A DNA stretch of 64,000 bases from Straminergon stramineum (GCA_963920665.1 OY987266.1:18960248-19024247), one strand, 5' to 3'; shown: positions 1 to 11,671, counted from the stretch's first letter. Made by a program: numbers and translations. The notes: generated by a model not told the origin, from the letters alone.

Positions 1-660
1 TGAAATGTTTCTCTGTGGAAAATTTAAAACAAAACAAAACAAGCGCAAGTCCCTTGTTTGGCTTGTGTTTAGTAAACAATTGAATCCATTATATAAGTAA
101 AAAATTTATATACAATAAAGTGTGTTGATGATGAATGAAAGCGCCTGCATTTGCTCAGGTTGCTTTCAGTTCAGTACTCCAGGGAGGCAATTGTTCAGGT
201 AGCATACTCACCAGTCCAAGCTGAAATTAGCTCCGGTATCTCCATTGTTCACCAATTCTTCTCAATATTAAAAGTCATAGGCCAACCTTTTATTTTTGTT
301 AATGGAGGTTTTGGCCAAAAATGGCCACTTTGATTTGGGGAAATTCTCATGATTTGAATTTGTGTCAAATTCTTTAAAAAAATCATCATGATTTATTTAC
401 ATTATCCTAGAACATTGTTGCAATTTGATTTGAAGCCTTGCAGCACAGTCGAATGGACAGACCTCCCTGCAAGATCGACACCACGACTATCCTATGAACT
501 CAAGGTTCAGTTTGGTCTCGAATATCATGCTCTACATTATTATGAAGGCGAAATCGTCTCTGTTTATAGCACTAAATTTCTAAATCGGCAACACTAATCG
601 AACAGGTGTACAAAGTAGATTACATGAAAGTGTATCAATCACATAAACATTGACACCTCT
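1..660. other. AT-rich intergenic sequence at window edge
   Basis: I see no recognisable gene or mobile element here. A short open frame of 69 codons on the plus strand (388-597) has no motif I know and no splice context, so I do not call it a gene. Confidence 0.4.
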
Positions 661-671
661 TCACTCTGAAG

Positions 672-1241
672 GGGTGCCCTCAACGCAAGGCCGACTCCAA
701 GTCTACTTCCAGGCTTTGCTGCAATAATCGGCAGGAAAGCTTCAGCTGACGTGCAGGTCAATGGTATCATAAAAGGTAAAAATCCGGAACCATTACTTCC
801 AACTCATTACCAAATAACCTATTGCGCGAGAATTGGGGAATTAGGCTTTTCCATGAACTAGGGTTTGGAAAACTACCATGTGGTTCGATGAATAGAGTGA
901 AGATCAATCGCATGAGAGATGTTTGAAACTAAAAGTGAGTGACGAATGTGGGGGCACCCCCACATCAATGTAAAGCAGAGTCCGAGTCCACTTCCAGGCT
1001 TTGGCATGCAGAAAAGCTTCGCAAGAATCAGAAGGAGCTTCGTCGGCCGTGCAGGTCACTGATGTCACGGAGGTAAGAATCCAAGACCATAACTTTGAAT
1101 CAATCACAAATTATACCTGTTTGTTACGCGAATGGAGATTGGTGAATTAGGGTTTTCCACGGATTAGGGTTTGGAGAAATCACTTGCGGTTCGGTCAATC
1201 GCATGGGAGATCTTTGAAATTGTAAGTGAGTGAGGAACGTG
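672..1241 (+). repeat. Tandem duplication of about 290 bp in the promoter/5'UTR of the mutase-like gene
   Basis: Two head-to-tail copies lie directly upstream of the coding region, about 672-951 and 952-1241. Landmarks recur at a spacing of about 285-291 bp: the block CACTTCCAGGCTTT (CTACTTCCAGGCTTT in copy 1), then GTGCAGGTCA, then TAGGGTTTGG, then CATG(A/G)GAGAT.TTTGAAA followed by AAGTGAGTGA. A GGGG-rich junction motif marks each boundary. The copies have diverged by substitutions and small indels, so the duplication is not very recent. It probably doubled promoter or 5'UTR elements, but no transcript start can be read from the sequence. Confidence 0.8.
1147..1172 (+). promoter_or_regulatory. 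Two telo-box motifs upstream of the mutase-like gene
   Basis: TTAGGGTTT occurs at 1147-1155 and again at 1164-1172, about 100 bp upstream of the start codon. This is the plant telo-box (AAACCCTAA on the other strand), often found near starts of genes expressed in dividing tissue. The first copy of the tandem duplication carries degenerate versions (TTAGGCTTT and CTAGGGTTT). A regulatory function is inferred, not shown. Confidence 0.5.
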
Positions 1242-1263
1242 GGGTGTCACCCCTCCCACCCAA

Positions 1264-2073
1264 ATGCCGAAATCCTCTGGCGCCTACCCCATGGCCCGCT
1301 GCAAGGTCATCCACCTCATCCGCCACGGCCAAGCCACCCACAACAAAGCCCGCGACGATTTCCCCACCGCCGACGTCTACTCCGACGAAGCCTACTTCGA
1401 TGCCCCCTTAACCGACCTCGGCTGGAAGCAAGCCCAATACGCCCGCGAGCACATCGCCAACACCAACTCCATTCACCCCCAACTCGTCGTAACCTCCCCC
1501 CTCTCCCGCGCCATCCAAACCGCCATCGCCATCTTCGGCTCCGGGAGCTCCCTCCGCCCCTCCGAGTCCCAATTCAACGCCCTCATGCTCTCCAACGTCG
1601 CCGGCCGACGCCCAGGCATCTCCTCCGAGGGTTGCCCCAAGTTCCAAGCGGTTGAATGGTGCCGCGAATGCATCGGGGAGCATCCCTGTGATCGACGTCG
1701 ACCCATCTCAGAATTGCAATCCCAGTACCCAGCGATCGACTTCTCCGACATCGTGCACAATGAGGACGTGCATTGGAAAGTGGACAAGAGGGAAAGCGCG
1801 GACGAGGTCCAGTACCGAGCAAGGGCGTTTGCGAATTGGCTGGTGAATCAAACGGAGCAGAGGATTGCAGTGGTGGCGCATAGTGGGTTCATTTGGGAGT
1901 TCACGAGACTGTTTGGGGATGATGTGTCGGAGGGGGTGAAGAAGGAATTGCAAGAGGGGTATGGGAATTGCGAAATGAGATCGATTGTGCTGGTGGACAA
2001 GCAAGGGATCGGGCAGCCGTTCGGGAGAACGGACTTTCCTGGGTGCTCGAAAGCTTACTTCCCGGGGCAATAG
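1264..2073 (+). CDS. Phosphoglycerate mutase-like protein (histidine phosphatase superfamily)
   Basis: This is an intronless gene of 269 residues. The RHG signature of the histidine phosphatase superfamily is at residues 20-22 (context LIRHGQATHN), with the phosphate-accepting His at 21. A second Arg lies in SPLSRAIQT (R82). The C-terminal half has the other catalytic His in VVAHSGF (H206). The block WCREC..GEHPCDRRR (132-146) is typical of the plant phosphoglycerate-mutase-like branch, whose members are cofactor-dependent phosphatases or mutases with mostly untested substrates. True glycolytic activity should not be assumed. There is no obvious transit peptide, so a cytosolic location is likely. 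The first ATG is used here; Met10 is a possible alternative start. The 5' half of the ORF is very GC-rich and C-ending, the 3' half much less so. The duplicated promoter lies just upstream. Confidence 0.93.
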   Translation: MPKSSGAYPMARCKVIHLIRHGQATHNKARDDFPTADVYSDEAYFDAPLTDLGWKQAQYAREHIANTNSIHPQLVVTSPLSRAIQTAIAIFGSGSSLRPSESQFNALMLSNVAGRRPGISSEGCPKFQAVEWCRECIGEHPCDRRRPISELQSQYPAIDFSDIVHNEDVHWKVDKRESADEVQYRARAFANWLVNQTEQRIAVVAHSGFIWEFTRLFGDDVSEGVKKELQEGYGNCEMRSIVLVDKQGIGQPFGRTDFPGCSKAYFPGQ

Positions 2074-4807
2074 AGTTCATCCGAAAGTGTCTGAAATGAG
2101 GGACCATGAGTAGGAGTTTGAGGATGTCAAAAGAAAAACGGAAGATGAAACTCCTTGAAGCATCAAAATTGGGTTTTGATGGAGTTTGGTGTTGTGTTTC
2201 TTATGTACTATTTCAAGCTAAGCCTTCCTTGGACAATTTGTATATGAACTAGAGAGAACTTTACGATCCATTTTCTCACTTTGGACACATCCTATTCTTT
2301 TGGTTTGTAATGTAAGCTCTCCATTCACCATGCAATAAGGGGAAGGTTTCATTCATCATACAAGTTTGAACCTTTCTCTACAACTATCCATTGAGAAGAG
2401 TCAAGTAGATTTGCCCTATTAATTATTTCCAAAACCAAAACCAAAATAAATAGAATTGTTGAAGTATAACCTTGCAATTCACCCATCCACCTCCAATTAA
2501 ATAAATAAATAAAATAACCCTTCAACATATGATATGGCATATGGAATATTGATACATCATAGGTTATTGGATATGGGCGCGTATACATTTCATTTGTCCT
2601 ATATTAATTGTAATCAAACATGGTTGAAAAAAATTACACATATGGCTGCAAGGATGGGAGTGGGTGTGCAAAAAAAAAGATACAATTTACAAGGGAATTA
2701 ATAAAATATTATTGAAAGGATAGTGAGTTGATCCCTCACTACCTACTCAAAAGAGTCAAGTATTATATATGTGTTGCTACACAACCTTTTCCTACAACAA
2801 TCTAGAAACTTGCAACATTTCAAATTTTGCTCATACATTTTGTGAAGCTACAAAACAATTGCCAAAAAAATAAATGTCAATAGATCAAGTATTTTCATAA
2901 TCAACACAATTCAAAGCTCACATGAATGGTCAGTGGAGCCTCTTAGGTACTATATGGTTAATGGAGACTCTTCTTTTAAGCTATAGGCTCTCTATAGGAA
3001 TGCATGGAAATAAGAAAAAATGGATGGAATCATGCATAATCATCTACATTTGTAATTTCATTTATAAATTTATCTATTATTAGTAATTTTCATCCAAATG
3101 CTAAGAATTATATTTATTTTGTGGAGAAGGATTTGGAAAATTCATCCAATTTTTTACCACTATATTTTCTAGTTTAAAAGGACCTAGAGAAAAATCCAAT
3201 AAGATTATAGCTCAAATTTACCAATTGTAAAATGGTTGTTTAGGCAACCTCTAACTCAATCACTGTAGACTAGCATGGAGGAATGCCCATTTTCACCATT
3301 GGAAGCCTCTTTGGGAAAATTGAAAATTAGATGAAGGTTTGCTTGGATGATCTCAGTATACTTGATTTAGAGGGCAAGAAATATAATTCGATAATTATGC
3401 CAAAGAAGGGACTGAGATTGTATTGAAGATTTTTTTGAGCAATGGTTCACAATGAAAGTAGAGACTTATTAGGTGAAATAATCTGCCAAGTGAAGAGAAT
3501 GGCAAAGGATGTTAATTCCATAATGAGGTCATAATTTCACATTGTTGAATATAACCTCAAGAATTGAATCAAGTTCTTGAAATCATATTCAATATGGGTC
3601 CAAAAAGAAGGATACTTTGACACTAATATCATCCTATGTATGGTTTTTAGATTAAATTTCTAATTTAAGTACACTAACACTCTTATCTTATACAACACAA
3701 GGTGTAAGAACTAGCTTGTTGAAGAAGTTAGTTTTAGAATTTTCTTGCAAATGCTTATTAGTGATTGTGGAAGAATAGAGAGGGAAAATTGCAATAATAG
3801 TTTGGAAGAAAAGAATCTTATCGTGTCTAATTGTTAAATAATTGGTGTGTTGTGGAGCAACAATTATATGATAAACATGTCATTAGTGCATGCTTGGACA
3901 TCTTTGCCTCTAGTGCAAAGCAAAGGCAACAATCCCCTTTTTCCCTTGGTGATGTGTCTCCATGTACAAAATTGTTGATTGATAGACCTCTCATTGTCTC
4001 AAAATTTGTGGATCTTTTCCAAATTAAATAGTGCAAGGCTTTACTACAAAATTGTCTTGCTTATAAGTCTGTTATATCCCTAAACCCTAAATAATTCTAA
4101 CCCTATTCCAAAATTCCATTTATCCAAATCCTAAGTCTAAAATTCCCAATGTAACATAAGAATTGATATAGCTATCTTTGACCTAGTATAACTCATGGAA
4201 AATTACTTCAGTTCATTTGAAACTTCTTTTATATTACTTAAATTTCCAAAGCCTAAATACCAAATTTTAATCATATTTAAGATACAATCTAATTGTAGTG
4301 GCTATTTTACCACAACTAACTTTCTACTATAGTCACAGCCTCAAATCCCTATTGCATTTGTGACCATAAGTCATAGATACAAAGTATTGTGAAACCAATA
4401 TTTGGACAAAATATAAAATATAAATGTGGAAAGATACACTCTAAATTTTATAACTAGATCATTATTAATCAATAAGAACAAAGCTAACAAAGCTAACACT
4501 TCTGATTGCCTTGGATTCTACACCCTTCCACTTTGACACCTCATATCCATCTATTTTTATTATCAATCTAGATCTAAAATTTGATGTCACAATAGATCAA
4601 CTTGTCGAAAATCAGATCCAAAATTTTGTCTTGATCCAAGACTTCATCCGGTCACAATGGTGAAACTCCTTGACTTCAAATTTGACTTCTTCATAAATCA
4701 TTATCAACACAAAGAAAATTTGCACCAAGTGCAACCTTAAACCCTCCAAACCCTTAAGGCATGCCTACTAACCAAGAGACACTTAGAGGATAAAACGTCA
4801 ATTTTAT
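2074..4807. other. AT-rich intergenic DNA, no gene seen
   Basis: The 3' flank of the mutase-like gene has an AATAAG poly(A)-like signal near 2334. The remainder is AT-rich with only short, unconvincing open frames. The stretch around 3250-3520 reads loosely like decayed retroelement coding sequence, but no motif is recognisable. Confidence 0.4.
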
Positions 4808-4810
4808 TAA

Positions 4811-6029
4811 CACTATAAGAAAACAATATTTTTGGTGTTGTTTCCAAAAAACGTAATGTGTTTTCTAAAACACCCTACATTGGACCATAAACGTTCACTG
4901 AAATGTGAATTTGGTTTGATGTTGAAGAATACGTAAGCAACTAAGTTGGAAAACAAGTAGATGTCATTGTAGATGGACATGTTCTTAGTGATGTCAGGAA
5001 AAACATGGTGATGTTTTCTTGTGACATCCCAAAAAACATTGATTGCCACATCAGCAAGTAGCTTCATTTTGACTTTCAATAAGTTAGTAAAATTACTACA
5101 ATCTATGGTAAAACTTTGACCATATGTAAAGTGTTTTGAGAATGGACAATCACGTGGCATGCTTTGTGAAAAAAGGAAAATGGTTGGATGTGCATCATGG
5201 GTGAAAAGACTTGATCTTTATAAAGGTGGGGTGGTAGGAAGTGCAACAATCCATATGGGATATGGAAAAGAAGATTTGAGTTTCATACAAGATCTCTGAA
5301 ATAACATCCAAATGTCTGAAACAACATGTAGACATCTAAAACAACATCGACATGTACAATGATCAAGTTCCCATATTCTAATTATCCCATATCTTTTGTC
5401 TCACCATGGACAAAGAATGGATATAAATATGACCTTGTTACCCTTTATTCTCACTAACTTTTAAAGAAGTAATTTGATCATTTCACCATCAAAAAATCTC
5501 TTGATGGTAGATGGTAAGTTTCTTGTAATTTTTTTTAATTCAATAATTTTTTTCTTCATTTTTTTCTTTCTTTCATTTTAAATAATTATTTTTTGTTGAT
5601 CTTGCCTTATGAATAGGGTATGCACCAATTGATGTCCTCCAAAACATCTAGTTTGATGTCTCAAAAGCAGCACCAAAAATTTTTAACAACATAAAAGTTT
5701 ATTGACAAGGCATGCCACATCGTTTTTTCCTGCCAGCATATTAGGTGCCATGTCAAAGACAGGCAAGATGAAAAAAATCCACCATGTGGCTTTTGTTGCC
5801 CACATGGTGCTTACATGGTGTCCACATGGCACATTTAGAGAAGCTTGAAAGATCATGTTACTTGTAATGTTAGAAAAAATCAAGCTCAAAACGGATGTTT
5901 TTTTCCACGGTTTTTGCCCGTCCATTACAACGAATTTTAGGAGACATCTATGTTGATTTTTGACATCTCAAAATGAACGACTATGTCTGTTTTTTACGAC
6001 ATCACGATACAACCTATTTTCTTATAGTG
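4811..6029. mobile_element. Non-autonomous CACTA (En/Spm-type) DNA transposon, 1.2 kb
   Basis: The left end reads CACTATAAGAAAACA and the right end, read on the other strand, CACTATAAGAAAATA, so 14 of 15 bases match. The element is flanked by an exact 3-bp duplication, TAA at 4808-4810 and at 6030-6032, as expected for CACTA elements. The interior is enriched near both ends in short direct and inverted repeats around the word GATGTC/GACATC, as in the subterminal transposase-binding arrays of this class. The longest internal frame (115 codons, minus strand) resembles nothing known and there is no transposase. It must be mobilised by an element elsewhere. Confidence 0.9.
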
Positions 6030-6032
6030 TAA

Positions 6033-7977
6033 ATTGGTGGTATTCTAAGACTTTGGCACCTTTCTTAACATCTGTTCTAAAAGATAAATCCATATATTTC
6101 CTAGATTAGAGATCGTTTATGTACATACGTGTCACAATTTTTGGCACTAGAGTCACGCCGCTTTAACGAAATTGACATTATGACTCCTTATGTCTAAATA
6201 GCAATCCTACAATTCTAATCTTTGGTTTCTAACTGTTGACTAATTCTAACATCCTCTAACCCAAATTTAAACTACTAACCAACTTGATCAACAATCAAAC
6301 AACTAAATAATATGACACAATAACACTACACACATAGACTAATACAAATACATGTCTAGATACTTTCAACTAGTAGACGGACCACATCGTGATACTACCA
6401 TCATTATCTTCTATATTGATGCTATCTTCTAAGTAAACCATGAATGGCTGCAAGACCCTCTCTATATATAATTTATTTCTTCTACTTTAGTTGAACCCCT
6501 TTCTGGTATGGTCCCACATGTCTCTCAAGAGGATTATTGATTTATTAAGGCCTAATTTGTAACCTCTCTTCTTCATGTAGTTGTAGATGATTAGAAGTTA
6601 CACTAATGTAGGGTGCTTTGACTTTTCCAAGCCCTACTTTGCATTAGATGTTTTTCAGGCCTCCAAAAGATCGTTTCAAGTCTATTCCCCATTCTGTGAA
6701 CCAACCATTATTGTACAAAATAAAATTTCTTTATATTTTAAAATGTTATTAAGAAATTAATTGAAAAATATTATCTAATGTGTCTCCCTCCTAATTAAGT
6801 TAGACATCTGATATGATAGAGTTCCCACGTTCCCCACAATCCAAGAACTTGCGGTCTTCTAAAGGCTCAAAAAACATATAATGCCATAAAGCTAGATGTG
6901 TGTATGTGAGTGGTCAACCTATGTTGTTAGCTTTTACCCTTTGATAATGTCTATTGTTCTTGATGTTAATGTTGTTATAACCTATTGTGGTTTTCTAGGA
7001 GGTAGGTTGCAAAGAAATGCTTGCATAGTCTTCATACCATGTTTGATGCAGGTATTAGGTAGCAAGATTCAAACTTGCACCCCACAATTCGTGAAGAGTC
7101 CTTACGTAAGCATTGAGGAATTTAATCCTCTCACTTCACACATGCACGAGTAAAGGGGCAAAATTATATTTCTAATATAATCAAATGATGAGCTATTGGA
7201 ATCATGCATTATCTCATGTTTGAGTCACTATGGGCACCGAGAAAAAGCAATTAAAAAAGTTGTGATAGTGATGCTTATTAGTAGAATAAACCATCTAGGT
7301 TAGGATTGAATCTCATGTGGTTTTTACTTACTAATTCCTATAATTGATGAGGATAATCTACAAAAGTGGGTCATTGTGATCGAGCTTTATGACAAAATAC
7401 CATGGAACCTTGTAAGCTCTTCTAGGTAGTAAGAGATAATAAATGTGCTATATATTCACAATTTCACCCAAAAGGCCAAAACAACTAGTTTGAATTATGA
7501 GTCAACTATGACCAAATCTTCAATCCAGTTCTCTAGTCTTAATAAACATGAATTCTACTAGTGTTAATTTGTAAATCATATGCTAAATTTGTAAATGGAT
7601 AAGACTTCTTAATCTTTGGTTAATTGAAATGAAATAGTATTCCCTACAAGAAAAAATACATTTTGCTTGGCAACTACCAATATAAATAATTTATTTGAAC
7701 TTCGGTTGACTTAAAACATTGATTTGTCCTATTAGTATATGTGACCTTGATTTACCCAAGTCATACTATTTTGTATTAGTACAAATTGAAATATTATATT
7801 GTACCAATATAAACAAGGATACAATTTTGTTGTGACAATAGTTTCCCCATATTGCTACTGCACATTAATTTGTTAAATAGAATTTTCACTTTTTTTGCAG
7901 AATAGAAATTAATTGGAGTTTTTCCTTTTCTTTTCTGCCCAAAGAAGAGGAATGTGTGCGCTACTCCATTTTGTGCG
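6033..7977. other. AT-rich intergenic DNA, no gene seen
   Basis: No convincing coding region. At 7646 the sequence CCCTACAAGAAAAAATAC resembles a CACTA-type left terminus, and TTCTACTAGTG at 7552-7562 resembles a right terminus, but neither has a partner that I can find nearby. Confidence 0.35.
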
Positions 7978-7982
7978 TCCGG

Positions 7983-8206
7983 GGTGGATTGACCCCCTCG
8001 CTCGTCTCCGCTTGGTCAATCTAGGGGTGCATGTAAATAAAAAGCCCCTCTATTTTGTGCTTCAATAATATAGCTTGGCTGCACACCTAGCTAATTTGGG
8101 GCCTCTGATTGCAAATATGACTTCAAAATTTGCAAATTTTATCATGCGTGACAGATAAAAAATTTCAGGGTTTTCCCTTGGGGATGAGCGAGGGGGTCAA
8201 TCCACC
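7983..8206. mobile_element. Small GC-rich terminal-inverted-repeat element (MITE-like)
   Basis: GGTGGATTGACCCCCTCGCT at 7983 is repeated in inverted orientation ending at 8206, giving 25-30 bp arms around an AT-rich centre and a unit of 224 bp. The arms are strikingly GC-rich compared with the surroundings. I cannot define a clean target-site duplication because both flanks are G/C runs. A sequence resembling one arm (ATCAACCCACCG) recurs near 31780, so this is probably a dispersed family. Confidence 0.65.
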
Positions 8207-8227
8207 GGGGCCATGGAAATGATCCTT

Positions 8228-8449
8228 CTAGTGTTTGAAGAAAAGGAAAAGAAGAGGAATTAATTGCCGTTTATAGTAAGCGGTGTCTACTGAGGTTGGT
8301 ATACACTGTACAGTAAAATTAGTATAAATGAAAGTGAAAGGCCCGGCCAGGTCTTGCTCATCCTTTTCGGTGTCGTCGTCGACTTCGGCGTACGCACCAG
8401 CTTCTGTTGTAAAGAAGACGGCACCTGCATCGAACCTTGTAATCATAAC
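8228..8449 (-). pseudogene. Possible orphan exon or gene fragment
   Basis: On the minus strand a good splice acceptor (TTTAGCAG) is followed at 8449 by an open frame of about 73 codons with codon use like the real genes in its first half: a hydrophobic-plus-acidic stretch with the run EVDDDTEKDEQD. Its end is a hydrophobic Leu/Phe-rich tail. I find no convincing upstream exon, although GC-rich sequence with short open frames continues to about 9250 (a 38-codon frame, for example). It may be the last exon of an unrecognised gene or a captured fragment. I do not recognise the protein. Confidence 0.25.
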
Positions 8450-8631
8450 CTGCTAAACATAAACATAAACATAGTCTGCCAACGCGGAAATATATCCTGG
8501 GTTTACGCATCCATCTGGAACTTCGTAATAACTAATATCAGTTTTACACCGTAACAAACAAAGGGGATACCTGATGCCACAGAGAATCACCAATTAAGCT
8601 TACATTAGTTATCGGTGGAAAAGTTTCCTGC

Positions 8632-8820
8632 CCGTCAGAAAAGTTGGGCCAGATTGTTTTGGTGCCATTTTGACACCGAAGGCCGCATACTGGTCATTTT
8701 AGTGTCATTTTATCCATACTAGGTTGGTATGGACTATGGAGGTTGGCACCAAATTAACTTGATTGCATTTCAATGCACCATTGTGGCACCATGTTTACAT
8801 GCCTTGAAGTTCCTGATGAG
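8632..8820 (-). repeat. Dispersed repeat C, inverted copy
   Basis: About 190 bp closely matching, on the opposite strand, two copies at 45643-45822 and 45996-46149. Shared landmarks are AGTTGGGCCAGATTGTTTT, GTGTCATTTTATCCATACTA, GGTTGGCACCAAATTAAC and GCCTTGAAGTTCCTGATG. It lies in a GC-richer patch (8560-9250). The repeat is otherwise unclassified. Confidence 0.8.
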
Positions 8821-9903
8821 TGAGTGCTTAACTTATTAGAGTTTATTGTAAAGTTCGTCTGCCCTGTGTTTATAAACGGGTGGCTAAAACGGGTGGCTAA
8901 GGAAAGTTTAACTAAGAATAGTACAAAAGAAACAGGGCACCGAACTCAATCGGACTCCTGGTGCCGCAATGCACACACTTACGATTAAGTTAATAACTTA
9001 GTTGGTGGAAAAATTTCCCGCCGTGGAGTTTGGATGCGACTGCGGCTCTGCTCAGGTTGGCCGTTTTTGACATCGAGCACCCTGCGCCTGATTTGAGGGC
9101 TTAGAAAAAAGCATTGGCGGACGGAGCCTGGCGAGATCCAGGGTGCCTGACTCTTCCTGGAGCTTCATCACAGCAGTTGTGCCTGGCGAAGAATAAGTTA
9201 TGGAGCCTGAATTTACGCTAAGATCTGAATTCTCTGCATTGTCACTCCGATTGTCATTGAAACCTTTAAGTTACTGTATTTCCGTGATGGAATACTAGTA
9301 ATTGCTCTGAAGTGTACATCCGCAGTTTTTCCTAAGGTAGTAAGGTTGTCATTTTTTGCTTATTTAATTCGCACAAATTGAAGAATCAATTGCAAAGGAA
9401 AAAAGAGCACAAAAACACACACTGATCAATTAGGGTAGTGGGTGAAGAAAGACACTAGTGTAGGATTGAGACCCATCTTGCAAAATGCAGGACCATCCAA
9501 TTTGCAAGCCACGCTTTGGCTTGCAAAACACCCCTATTTTGCAAGCCACCCAAGACTTTTGGCCTAGCCTCTTAACAAGTTCATCTATTTTGTAAGACGG
9601 GTGAGGATGCTCTAATAACTAGAGAATGAAGGTTTCAAGTAACTACTAAGCCTTCACAAGAACAAATGACATCAAACTTTCAAGACAAACTCCACCGAAG
9701 CATCTTTTGGGCTTGTTCCAAAAACTCTTAACCTTATCAAAAGTCTTATTAGAGTGTCCCCACCAGGGCTTTCCGTATGTCTATCCACATGAATTTCATC
9801 CGAATAGGGAAGAACCCCCCTAACCAACATTTCCTATCTCTGAAAAGTTAGGGAGGGAGGGTCCAAGTTCCCTATATGAGAGCTCGGATATAGAACTCAC
9901 TTT
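8821..9903. other. Intergenic, with a degenerate 65-bp direct repeat and GC-rich patch
   Basis: The block at 8572-8636 (containing GGTGGAAAAGTTTCCTGCC) has a degenerate second copy at about 8960-9025 (GGTGGAAAAATTTCCCGCC). A short duplication CGGGTGGCTAAAACGGGTGG is at 8876-8895. At 9480-9605 several TTGCAAGCC/GGCTTGCAAA words make a weak palindromic cluster reminiscent of small MITEs, but no ends can be fixed. Confidence 0.4.
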
Positions 9904-9912
9904 GGTGATCAT

Positions 9913-10497
9913 TCCCGGGGAGATCACTTAGTGTATCCATTAGGAACTACGTGTGTTAAGATTTTTGACCCCCTATATTATATTCCAAAATTTAAATAAA
10001 AGGAAAAGAAAAAAATATGACTAGATTTTCCTACTTTGAACATTTATGTTGTGAATTATTGATATTTTTGTTAGATAATTATAATTAGTTACAAATTTTT
10101 GAAGTAAAAAGATACTCTGCAAAGCTAAAAATAACTTTCATACCCCTATTTTATATAAGAAAATTTTTTCTAAAAAATGAACAAATTTTTTTAAAAAATA
10201 ACACCCTATTGAAAGTTCATTTTTCTTGAATAATGATGCAATGGTCATCTAAAACGTATTCTCTATAAATATTTGAGTTAAAAAACATGCCATTTTAGTT
10301 CATTATTCAACCTATTCTAGAAATCATTTCATATGTTATTTGAGTTGGGAATTTTTTGGCAATAGAAACATATAGTCATTATTAAACAAAGCTCAAAGTC
10401 ATAGGTTGAAATTATTATTTATTAAAAAGTATATAGGGGGTCAAAAAATCACTTTAACACACGTGGTTTGTTATGGATACACTAAGTGATCTCCCCA
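9913..10497. mobile_element. Mutator-like MITE with long terminal inverted repeats
   Basis: Terminal inverted repeats of roughly 75 bp begin with GGGGAGATCACTTAGTGTAT (left, from 9917) and end with its reverse complement at 10496. They continue through ACGTGTGTTAA and TTTTTGACCCCCTATAT. The flanks carry a 9-bp near-perfect duplication, GGTGATCAT (9904-9912) and GGTGATCTT (10498-10506), 8 of 9 identical. Long TIRs plus a 9-bp duplication are characteristic of the Mutator superfamily. The 585-bp AT-rich interior encodes nothing, so it is non-autonomous. Confidence 0.85.
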
Positions 10498-10506
10498 GGT
10501 GATCTT

Positions 10507-10941
10507 TATACTAATTTCACTGAAGATCTTTGACTTAAGCAGCTTTGATTTGTATTTGTGTTGTTCTCTTATGCTTGCTTTGTACCCTTTTGTTAATTAT
10601 ACTGTTCTACGATCCTTCTACTTCATACTACCTTGTATTTAAGGAAAATTGTGAACTTGTAGGGTGGAAATGCTCTTAGTCTAAGTGTTGTTAGTGTGGT
10701 CATTAAAGCTAGTCAAAATGAGATTTTCAACATTGATGTTGAGTTTTCCATCTCTCTTGATTGATAGTCCAAGCATTGCAAGCAAGCCAAGGGTGATTCC
10801 ATATAGAAGAGTCAACTTATGACCAACTAAAGTTTGTCATTTTGGGATGGCTATGTAGGAAGATGAATGGGCTCTTTTGTTCAGGCTAGCCAAATTTCCT
10901 CTAATGGTCTATGGAACCATACAATCTATTGTAGGATTACA
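10507..10941. other. AT-rich spacer, no gene seen
   Basis: Ordinary AT-rich spacer between the Mutator-like element and the solo LTR. No coding signal or repeat boundary noticed. Confidence 0.4.
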
Positions 10942-11671
10942 TTGTCTGTCGCGCCCCTTAGTAACACTTACTACCTTAAGCTCACTTTCCAAACACTTAA
11001 CACCTTAGGGCCACTAAGGTTCACGCTCCCTTAACACTGCACATGCCCCGCACCCACAATGTTAGGTTCCAACTCAAGTCACGGGGTTCCCCATTCCTCC
11101 GTGACTCCCAATCCTTTCCTTCCAATATTTAACTCCCACAAGACACCGGGCATGTCATTTAATGACATGGGGCGGAACTTCCATTGATGTCCAAGCACTC
11201 GGTCAGGCACTACTTTCACTGGTGCTAACCGCCCTTAAATGGGACCCAACTCCCCACTAGGCCCAACCCAACTCATTTCGGGACTCACTAATCGGGACTC
11301 ACCAAACGGGACTCACACCATGGCCTAGTATGGAGTGGGACACCACCCAACCGGTATCAAGGAGTGCACAAGCACTTCATGGTAACACACAAGTGGTGGT
11401 GAGGCTCCAACACTAACCTCACCACCCGGGGCCACTTAGGCTCACTATGGCACCATCCGAGAGTGAGGAGGGAGACCACCCCTCCTCATAGTACTCTCTA
11501 TGGGATTTGGCAGCCCCCCCCCTCCCTTGTATGTCAAGGGGGACTCCCAAACACCCTTTGGTTTTGGAAGACCACCCCGTTTCTCCCGATTTGCACTAGT
11601 TTGGGACTCCCGAACTTCCACCCGGCATAACTTTGCGGTCCGGGATCCAAATCGCACATGCTACCCCATTT

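Noticed and set aside
388..597. Plus-strand frame of 69 codons near the window start
   Set aside because: No motif, no splice context, no composition bias like the real genes.
1230..1846. Several overlapping frames on both strands over the mutase-like gene
   Set aside because: They are shadows of the GC-rich coding sequence in other frames and lack any known motif.
4813..5160. Open frame of 115 codons on the minus strand
   Set aside because: It lies inside the CACTA element, uses AT-biased codons, overlaps the TIR and has no transposase motif.
7646..7663. CACTA-like terminus CCCTACAAGAAAAAATAC
   Set aside because: No inverted partner or flanking duplication found nearby.
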